In this document: positions 56,361 to 64,000 of the stretch, one piece after another | How positions within the stretch are numbered: the stretch's first letter is position 1 | How the letters are laid out: each line of letters opens with the position of its first letter | Origin: Protonemura montana | Lineage: Eukaryota; Arthropoda; Insecta; Plecoptera; Nemouridae | DNA length: 64,000 bases | Reading direction: 5' to 3' | NCBI GenBank assembly: GCA_947568835.1 | Contig: OX387606.1 | Span: forward strand, 22,235,225-22,299,224 | Translations under genes and position numbers: made by a program | The notes under the pieces: model-generated | Database searches by the model: none | Told to the model about the DNA's origin: nothing | Seen by the model: the letters and a program-made list of their open reading frames with translations, nothing else

Positions 56361-57479
56361 GTCCCAACCCAGTAAACGGTTGGGAGGTTTGGCGGGAAAC
56401 AGGGTAGCGGCTAATTCAACGACGCCATCTGGCTGCTTGCAGTGGTACTAAGTCGAACTGATCGGAAAATGAACACATTCAAGAGGAAACATATTTCTCG
56501 GCGCAATTTTCCTTGCACACACACGAAACAAATTTATTTACCGTACAATGTTACAAAATAAATATAGTTTGGTAAATAGATGTATACCCTAGCTACGTAC
56601 CCAGTTACATACATAGATGGATATAGCTAAACAGATAAATGATGGTGTTATGATTGCATGGTTTTATTCGGTTTATCTTTTAAATTACAAGTTAATTAAA
56701 TTAAAATTAAGTGTTGCACTGAATAAGAGAGGAACATTATATTCTAATAGTCGTTTACCATGTTCATTTGCGTATGGTGGGATTAAGTGAGGACATTTGT
56801 TTCGTAGCCATTAGACATTTATTAGACAATTTAGAATTTAGAATAATAATTTTTCTTCAATAATGCATAATATGAATGTGTAAATGAATAATATGACAAG
56901 ACACTATTGTTTATTTGAACTGACACCTCCGATAGGAATAACATATGTAGTTTACCAAGTTTTGCTTCCAACAGTATTTTTAACTCATCCTAGCTTTTAT
57001 GAAATGACCTTACATTTTTTTGCACGAAACTAATATTAGAGTCTGATTGAGTTCCATGCCATTCATCAAGATCATCCAATTCCACCCGATTGACATCTAC
57101 GATCGCATTATAACCTCGGTATCAACGACTTCACATTCCGATCCGCATACCTGGTTGTTTGACCGAGCATTTACATCTCACAAAGACATTTCCTAGGCTG
57201 TTACAGGTAACAGCAATTAGTGATAACAAAACAATGGATTACTTGATTTTCTCGATGTCTGAAAATTTGCTTGTATTTATAATTTCCTAAGACGTTTCAT
57301 TTTTGCATGCTAATAATAATTATAATAATAATAATGATTAAGACTATGATCAGTTAAAAAATCTCCTAAAAAAGTCTTGATAAGATAAAAATAAAGGTAA
57401 TGATAGTATCCTATAGTAACGATAATAATAAATTTAGTATAGAAATGATAATAATAATAATAATATTTGTCTTCCTTTA

Positions 57480-57870
57480 TAATTTTGGTGATTATAGTTA
57501 GGAGAAGGAGGGATAGCTATATAATTATGAATTGTATAAGCTGTATACGTATAGATAGTGTATGTGTTTCTATGTGAGATTGGTCATGAAGGATACTGGA
57601 TAGGTATTCATCTCGGCTGTAGAAGGGGTTTTCGATAAGGATGTTTCGGAGGCTGGAGTCGGTTGTAACTATTTGTGTTGGAAGGTGGTTGTAAAAGTTG
57701 GTGCATAGGTAAAGTAAAGTGTGTGAAGAATTAGTGGGAGTGGGGAATAGTTAGAATATAGTTCCTACTTCTTGTTGCGTGGGAGTGGGTAGAGGTGTTG
57801 ATGGGGAAGAGGTCGGGGTGGGATCGAACGAGGGTGCTTGCTATGTGAAGTACCTATCGTAGTGCACAAT
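57480..57870 (-). pseudogene. Non-LTR retrotransposon ORF 3' end
   Basis: Minus-strand frame reads TLLYLCTNFYNHLPTQIVTT and SSLRNILIENPFYSRDEYLS, the same C-terminus as the element at 40790-41400 (NHLP..I, NPFYS..EYL). It ends in an attatta tail region (57470-57430). 5'-truncated. Confidence 0.7.
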
Positions 57871-59049
57871 GTCATTGTCAACGGTCTTCACAATTTACGT
57901 CAAATCTCCTTAAAATTCGTCTACTGTAGAAAAAAAAAATGAAAATTAGGAATTCTATTTTCTCTAAATACTTTTGGTAGCTCTTGGAAAGGCTCACAGC
58001 CTACGATTGGTGAATATTTGTTGAGTTCTCTTGCTCACATTCCTATTCTAGTGTATTTATTTGATCGTGTAGCATTTCGTTGGTTTGCATAAAACTTCGA
58101 TATCGACTGCAGACATAATTGAGTGGATTTAAACATAGACAAAGGGTCTACCTAAACGGCCGTTATTTTCTATAAATAGCTGAACAACGGTTATTGCGTG
58201 CCCCATCTATTACCTAATTACATACCTGTCCTTTGTGTAGTAAAAATTCGCTTAGAAAAATGTGACCCTCCACAGAGAGAAGTATGCCAATATGTCAAAA
58301 GTGATTGAAAACGGACAAAGTTATTTAAAGCTTAATTCGTCATTTGATCGTGTATCAGCAGTTTGCAGGATTTTAGCTCGTCGATAGATAAAACAAAGAA
58401 AGCCAAACAAAATGTGTAAAGTGTATAATTTCATAGCATTTGTCGGTAAGTTGGTAGGTACATAGGTAAGTAGCTGTCTCTTCTGCAGGATTCACTTGGA
58501 AATCAGTACCCCAAAAAGAGATTGGGTAAATTTGTTGAAAACTACTGAAAATGGTTTTATTATAAACATTATTTGTAAGATTTGTCCAACGTGACATTTG
58601 CTAGAGTTTCAAAAGAGAGTTTTTGCTAAAACTATCTGTCAAGAAAAAGTTTAGAAACATTCAAACGAGATCACACAAATAAATAATAGTAAAATCGTAC
58701 TGACTAGCATTAAAATGAAAAGGCACACAATTGATTTCAGACCAATCTTTCACACTTTTCCTGGCCGTACCCATGCAGTTCGAATTCTAGTTTAGGATTA
58801 TAATTTCTGTTGTTACTTCTCTATAAACCTTATCACTAAGCATTCATTGATAACTTGTAAAATGATTGAAGTAAATTAACAGGCGCCAAATGATAAATAA
58901 ATGTGAAATCATTTTCGTCTGCAATAGGTCGATGACTTTCCCTCTACAAAAGTAAAGGGACAACGCCCTAGCGCAACGCAATTCTGTGTGCTCGTATGTG
59001 GTGTGAATTGCATACATACAGACGACAGCAGTGGATGAACCAAGAAATC

Positions 59050-59540
59050 AAATTAGTGTTGGGATTTGGACGCCGTTTAACCCCTCCAGAAAATCTGGCC
59101 CAAATTTTCCTTTTGCCGAAAGGAAAGGATTTAGGAAAGGAGAAAGGATTAAAGGATTTTCCTTTAGCTCTGTATGTTCTTATAATTTTACAAGATTTTT
59201 AAGTTGGGCCGGGTTTTCGTTTGGTAGTTACAGCCGGTTTAGTAACGCAAGGTAGCAAGAAATTGCGTCTTTGTTCAGTGTTTGATGCTTTAAAACCTAT
59301 TTTGAAAATCCGGACATACAATTTGCGTCCACCTCAAGGGACCTAATTATGTTTTTATCATTTTACAAGATATTTGAGTCTCACACGATTGTATTCTGGT
59401 AGATACAGTCGATTTAATATGCCGTTTAGCATGTTCAACTGTGCATAGAATTTTCGATGTAGCCTCTTCAAGGGTACTTAAATATCCGCAATGTTCAATC
59501 TGAATATGCTGCTCGTTGGGGTCCGGTTTTACCTAGCCTT
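59050..59540 (+). repeat. R5 dispersed repeat
   Basis: Matches blocks of 47690-47960 and, in reverse, 48240-48310 (gtttaacccctccagaaaat, caaattttccttttgccg). It ends about 95 bp before the COG1 start codon. Confidence 0.55.
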
Positions 59541-59632
59541 AACTGAGACGTCGAAACGTCAAAGCTATTTAAAATGGTCTTCGGTCGTGGCAGTTTGATT
59601 AGTTTTATTTTTGTCTGACGAAATATTTAACA

Positions 59633-62600
59633 ATGCCAGCCTTTACCAGTTTGCTGGACGTTGACGCAGATAAGCTTTTTGAAGATCACACTATCGATGA
59701 AATCAAGAACATTCAAAAAAAGCTTCAGGCAGAAAATGAACGGAAGAGAGTGGAGCTGCGAACTGTTGTCGGGTATGGAATCTAACCTCACTTACAACAT
59801 ACTTTGTCGATTGAGTTTTAGCATTTTGAATGTTACAACTTTATGCTTCAAAGAATTTTGAACTTTTATAAGGGTTTCTCATTCATAGGGAGCGGTACCG
59901 TGACCTGATTGATGCTGCCGATATGATCAGCCACATGAAAGTGACAGCCGAAGGCGTCATCGGACACATAGAGAAAATGAGCGCGGGATGCCAGGAACTG
60001 CAACACCAGCATCTTATCGGTTTCAAGCCCAATGCAGAGCGATCGACAAACTCTCAGAAAACGGCCAAAAACCACTTGTATTCTGTATCAATCCAAATCA
60101 AGATTCTAATGGATGTACCGGAGAAAATTTGGTGTGCCGTTGAAGATGAAAACTTTCTCCTAGCCACACAACTGTTCCAATTTGCAAGGCACATAAATAC
60201 AGGTACTTCATACTCAATTTTGAGTTTTTAAAGGCAGGGATTGGAAGAGAAACATTTGGAAAAAATGCCAACATTGTTTCCCACGTCATGCCACGGTATC
60301 TTGCAGCAAATTAGGTGATGTAATAACATTATTAATACCATATTTGCGATCGTTTACAGGCTTGCAACTGCACTTGGTCGGTGAGAAAGATTCTAGCAAT
60401 GTTTCAAGGTGGCTTCCTGTCGTTGTTCAGCAATGGGCTTCGATTGGAACATTCCAAGAGTCGATCGTACATCATTGTCAGCAGAAGCTCCAGTCACACA
60501 ACCTAAACGATCAGGTATGACCCCGAATGATAACCTCTTGCATTCTCAAGGTTTTACTTGCGTGTTTTGTCCTTTTCTCAACACTGCTTGTTCGGTGTTT
60601 GTAAATTAGCGCCAAAACATGGCCACCGTTTTGTTTTCGTCTCGATCAGATCGGAACAGTTTGTAGCAGAACAGTTGAAGTTTTCCGGCATCAGCCTAGG
60701 AGCTGGTATCACTAATACACTAATAACCTGTCAAAAATCTCATCTAGACCTCTCTTTGCCAGGCTAGGAGGTTTGCTAGCATTTATGTAACAACCTGCTA
60801 ACATTGAACCTGCTTGCACTGAACCTCTATCTCTCCAGGAGGCTTCAGACTGCCTGTGTGCCCTCGCACTATCCAGTCGTGTTGGCTGCCCTGCGCTGTT
60901 GTCCACGTTTCTGGACCTGCGCACAACCGCCCTGGAATCCACCCTTCGCACAGATCGGCCTGGAGCAGCCAGACTCAAGCTGGTGTCCAGCCTTCGCATT
61001 CTGGTGTCCACCATCTCACTGCTCCATGCAGCGTTCCTCGGTAATCAGATCAATTGCTGTGTTAGCTTAACATTCATCGATATCACGTTTTCCCACACAA
61101 TACAACTCGTATACTTAGTAAATAGCGCCAATTTTTCGGACCCATATTATATCGATATGCAAAGTATTTTAGTTCTTTGAATTATTGATCTTGATTTTTA
61201 AGTTAGATGCATTTCGGATGCCTAGACAAGATAATTGCTTATATTTTTGTGTTTCTTTGTGAAACTGATGTGAAACTTACTTGATGCTTAGTTGACACCA
61301 TCAGACCAGTGCCACATGACAAGTTGTCTAAACAGTGCGCCGTTAAACAATCGATTGATCGTCTCCTCAATTCGCAGGTGTGGCTGCCGAGGGCTTGGTG
61401 TGGACGGGACTAAAGAGGGTGACGGGTCGCGGGGCTCCGCCCACAATTGCGCTGCTCGGTCTCGCCAGCGACGGCACGGCCGCGTTCCTGCCGCCCGTTG
61501 TGCGGGACTTCCGGTGAGCACCTAACGTAACCTTACTTGAACGGGAGACGCCCAGTGATTTTAAACCAATCTTTTCAGACTTAAGAAAAACTATTTGAAC
61601 TGGGTTTTGAATGCTAAGTAAAGGACAAACTAAATTCCCTTTACTTTTAAATTCCTTTAAAAGCATTCAAAAGCATTCAAAGCATTCAAAACCCAGTTCA
61701 AATAGTTTTTCTTAAAACTAGTGCCAAGGATAAATCAAGAAGACATGAGTCTAAAAACTATCATAATCTTTTCAGACTTTTCCTGGCCACACCATTGAAG
61801 CTAGAATCCTCATTTGGGCATCAAGTTTTGAGAGATTGTCAGTATTCCTAATATTATTTGAAAATATTGTCAGGGTCTAAGCGGAGTGTTTTGACTGGTT
61901 TGGTTCCAGACCTACGTGTCCCGGGAGCAGTGATCCAGTGGCTCCGGGTGAAATGAGGTCCACATTGTCGTCGTGGCTGGATCGAGTTCGTTCGCTGGTC
62001 AACCTGGAGGGAGCTGCGAGACTGGGCTCGGTGGCGACCGTACGAGGGCTTCACGCTATTAGAGAGGAGGCTGTCGTGGTGGCACCATCGTCTACTGACT
62101 GGGATAACATCTGCCAGAGGGTCCGTACAGAATACTGACTCTTGTTACTTACACAGCATCAAGCTCGACTTGACTCTTCTTGGTTTCACCAAGTTCAGTT
62201 TTCTTTGGTCAAATTATTTTTTCAACATATTTGTTGAAAATTACCGAGTTTCCCCCTTTTGTGGTCAGTGGGAATACAATTTACAAAAATCTACGTACAT
62301 TTTTGTAAATTTTAAATAGTTACAAAACTATTAGACCGATTTTTCTGAAAAATGCAGGGGGTCTATGTTGAAAACACAAAAATGTGCTCTACAAATTTGG
62401 TTCAAATCGGAGCAGGCGATAGGCCGCTAGAGCGCAAACAAAAATGCACAACAAAAAATTCTAGGTTAAATAAAATTGAAGATTTTCCTTCGCTCGCTAA
62501 GCACATTAATAAATTATTGAAGTCTAGCGTCTGTAAGTTAACCCCACATCGTGACCGGCAGGTGATGATTCCTCGTGGGTTCAACGCGTGGGAGTCGTTG

Positions 62601-64000
62601 TATCATCCGCTTCTATCTGCACGAGCCAAACAGATCGTAGCAGACAACTGGACTTCGATCCTCGACGATCTCATCGAGTCCTTGGCAACAGCTGTCGAGG
62701 AAGTCCTGCAGGACAAGTTAGTAGCACCACGCCTTAGCTAGGCACCGGGTTTCCTCTCTTCTCTTTTAGAATAGCGTTGAGTGTAGGTTATAGGTAGAGA
62801 ACAAGCGTCAATGTTACAGTCTCTGCGTGAAAGATGGCCGCCAAATGACTACCTTACCGACAAAAATGCAAAGTACCGGAACATCACTTTAAGTGCCAAT
62901 GTCGAATAAAATTTAATTTCGATATTTCTCGCAGGTTACTCGCTTTTGAATATCGTTACGTGTGTATCAATCGTTGAGGTAAACATTGATGGAGATTTTT
63001 TGAGCATGAAAAGTCTCAAAAGCGAGTTAACCTACGAGAAATATCGAAATTAAATTTCATTCGACAGTGGCTCCACTTAACGTGATGTTCCGGTACTCTG
63101 CATTTTTGTCGGTAAGGTAGTCATTTAGCGGCCATCTTTCGCACAGAGACTGTAACATTAACGTTGTTTCTCTACCTATAACCTACACTCAACGATACTA
63201 GGTTAGGCTCAGCAACATCCACACATACACTAAAGCCATTCAGTTGCGTGCACTGGGCTATGGAAGTGGGTACGCTCCCATCTTTAAAATACCGGTTTAA
63301 TTGACTAAATAAACGACTGATAGGCGTATGGTATTCTCCGGCTTTGTTATAGTAACACCGTGTTACGTGGCACACCCAGCACACTCTCACTGACGCCATT
63401 AGATCAGTGCCACATGGAACTTTGTCAAAACAATTTGTATTTGTATTTATTTTCCGTTGTTTTGTATAAACGCCGTAATGTTTTTCGCAGTTTTTGGTAA
63501 AACAGGTGCTAGAAATTGTAAGCATATACATAAAAACATAAAAACATTTATAAGCTAAAATGTTATGAGAAACATACATGATCATATAAACATAAATATG
63601 TTGCATCTTTATTCTTTATACATCAGGTAGTCGTACAAAATGTACAATCACATTCTTTTAAGGTAATGTAATGCGTCATTAAACACCACTAATCAATGAA
63701 AAATATAAAATCAGCACATTCTTGACAAAAACTATTTGAACAAGGTTTTCTTCATTCTTCCTCGTCTGTCGATGCAGAGGCCCATCAGAGTCTGACCTGC
63801 GCTGGCTGGTCTGGTCGGAGGGCGCAGGCGATCTCGCCAGCGCCACCGCCAGCGCCAGTGAGGGTGCGCTGGCTCTGAAGGCGCGGGCCATCTCCCCCCG
63901 AGTCTCCTCCCTCTGCGCCGGCTTGGACCAGAGGCTGTCTTCGCTGCTGAAGGACATACAACCTTGGATCGACTCGGCCGCCGATGAAGAGGCTCGATCT
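59633..64000 (+). CDS. COG1: Conserved oligomeric Golgi complex subunit 1, 5' part
   Basis: COG lobe A/B-bridging subunit of the tether for retrograde vesicles within the Golgi. Exons 59633-59772, 59889-60202, 60360-60514, 60839-61040, 61378-61513, 61910-62120, 62562-62716 and 63778-64000 stay in phase and give 512 residues before the window ends; the human protein has about 980, so roughly half is present. Diagnostic blocks: ERYRDLIDAADMI at the start of exon 2, IQIKILMDVPEKIW, FLLATQLFQFARHI, and LALKARAISPRVSSLCAGLD in the last exon. The donor after exon 6 (GTCCGT) is weak but keeps phase. The acceptor of exon 5 lies about 25-30 bp after a SINE tail, and intron 7 contains a long foldback element. 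Confidence 0.92.
61289..61352 (+). repeat. 5S-SINE tail fragment
   Basis: accatcagaccagtgccaca and gtgcgccgttaaacaat match the SINE tail. The acceptor of COG1 exon 5 follows within 30 bp. Confidence 0.65.
61583..61720. repeat. R2 palindrome, core deleted
   Basis: aagaaaaactatttgaactg and its complement cagttcaaatagtttttctt bound a shortened copy with a triplicated aaagcattca in the right arm. In COG1 intron 5. Confidence 0.75.
62340..62430 (+). repeat. R3 dispersed repeat
   Basis: aaaaatgtgctctacaaatt and ggttcaaatcggagcaggc are the complement of the block at 3255-3320 and 8765-8830. Confidence 0.5.
62768..63199. mobile_element. Long foldback element
   Basis: Arms 62768-62949 and 63016-63199 are about 180 bp each and nearly complementary (gttgagtgtaggttataggt at one end, aaatatcgaaattaaattt near the loop), with a loop of about 66 bp. 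No ORF. In COG1 intron 7. Confidence 0.85.
63380..63700 (+). repeat. 5S-SINE tail, split
   Basis: cactgacgccattagatcag at 63389-63430 and gcgtcattaaacaccactaa at 63671-63692 are consecutive pieces of the SINE tail, separated by about 240 bp of AT-rich DNA. This suggests a later insertion into the tail. Confidence 0.5.

Larger units (their letters stand above)
56380..59632. other. Intergenic region upstream of COG1
   Basis: Mostly AT-rich, with ATA-type simple repeats at 57305-57470, a minus-strand LINE 3' end at 57480-57870 and an R5 repeat at 59050-59540 directly before COG1. No gene was recognised. Confidence 0.5.

Overview
The window is animal nuclear DNA, most likely from an insect. It has spliced genes with GT-AG introns, many dispersed retroelements, and a gustatory-receptor gene, a family that is essentially an arthropod hallmark in this form. 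Insect-type features of the CK1-gamma gene support this. The exact species cannot be read from the sequence; large introns and a CO2-receptor-like gustatory receptor would suit a non-dipteran, perhaps polyneopteran, insect (inference).

Six protein genes were reconstructed exon by exon, with reading phase checked across every junction. In order they are: CEP120 (minus, 948-13729, 10 exons, 871 aa); casein kinase 1 gamma / gilgamesh (plus, 14691-30853, 10 coding exon positions, 456-457 aa), divergently transcribed from CEP120; a 432-aa gustatory receptor (plus, 33428-36354, 7 exons); mitochondrial glycine cleavage H protein (plus, 37645-42394, 5 exons, 180 aa); NELF-C/D, also called TH1 (minus, 42828-46997, 13 exons, 572 aa), convergent with GCSH; and the first 8 exons of COG1 (plus, from 59633, running off the window end). 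Between NELF and COG1 there are possible exons of one or more unidentified minus-strand genes (49.4-56.4 kb). The genes are functionally unrelated (centriole assembly, kinase signalling, chemosensation, one-carbon metabolism, Pol II pausing, Golgi tethering).

The most notable gene-level observation is in CK1-gamma. The exon coding the hinge and alpha-D part of the kinase domain is present twice in tandem (22516-22667 and 22986-23134), both copies intact and in the same phase, so they look like mutually exclusive exons. The same gene has a plausible early, intronic poly(A) end that would make a kinase without the cysteine-rich membrane tail.

Introns and intergenic DNA are packed with repeats: a 5S rRNA-derived SINE family (about 435 bp, some copies with a doubled 5S-like head), a tRNA-derived SINE family, 3' ends of non-LTR retrotransposons, a terminal-inverted-repeat element, long foldback palindromes, and several minisatellites (25, 34, 73 and 86 bp). 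Some repeat families carry a CTGAAGA - hairpin - GAAA arrangement resembling hammerhead ribozyme cores; in the palindrome at 24563-24779 there are two such motifs, back to back.
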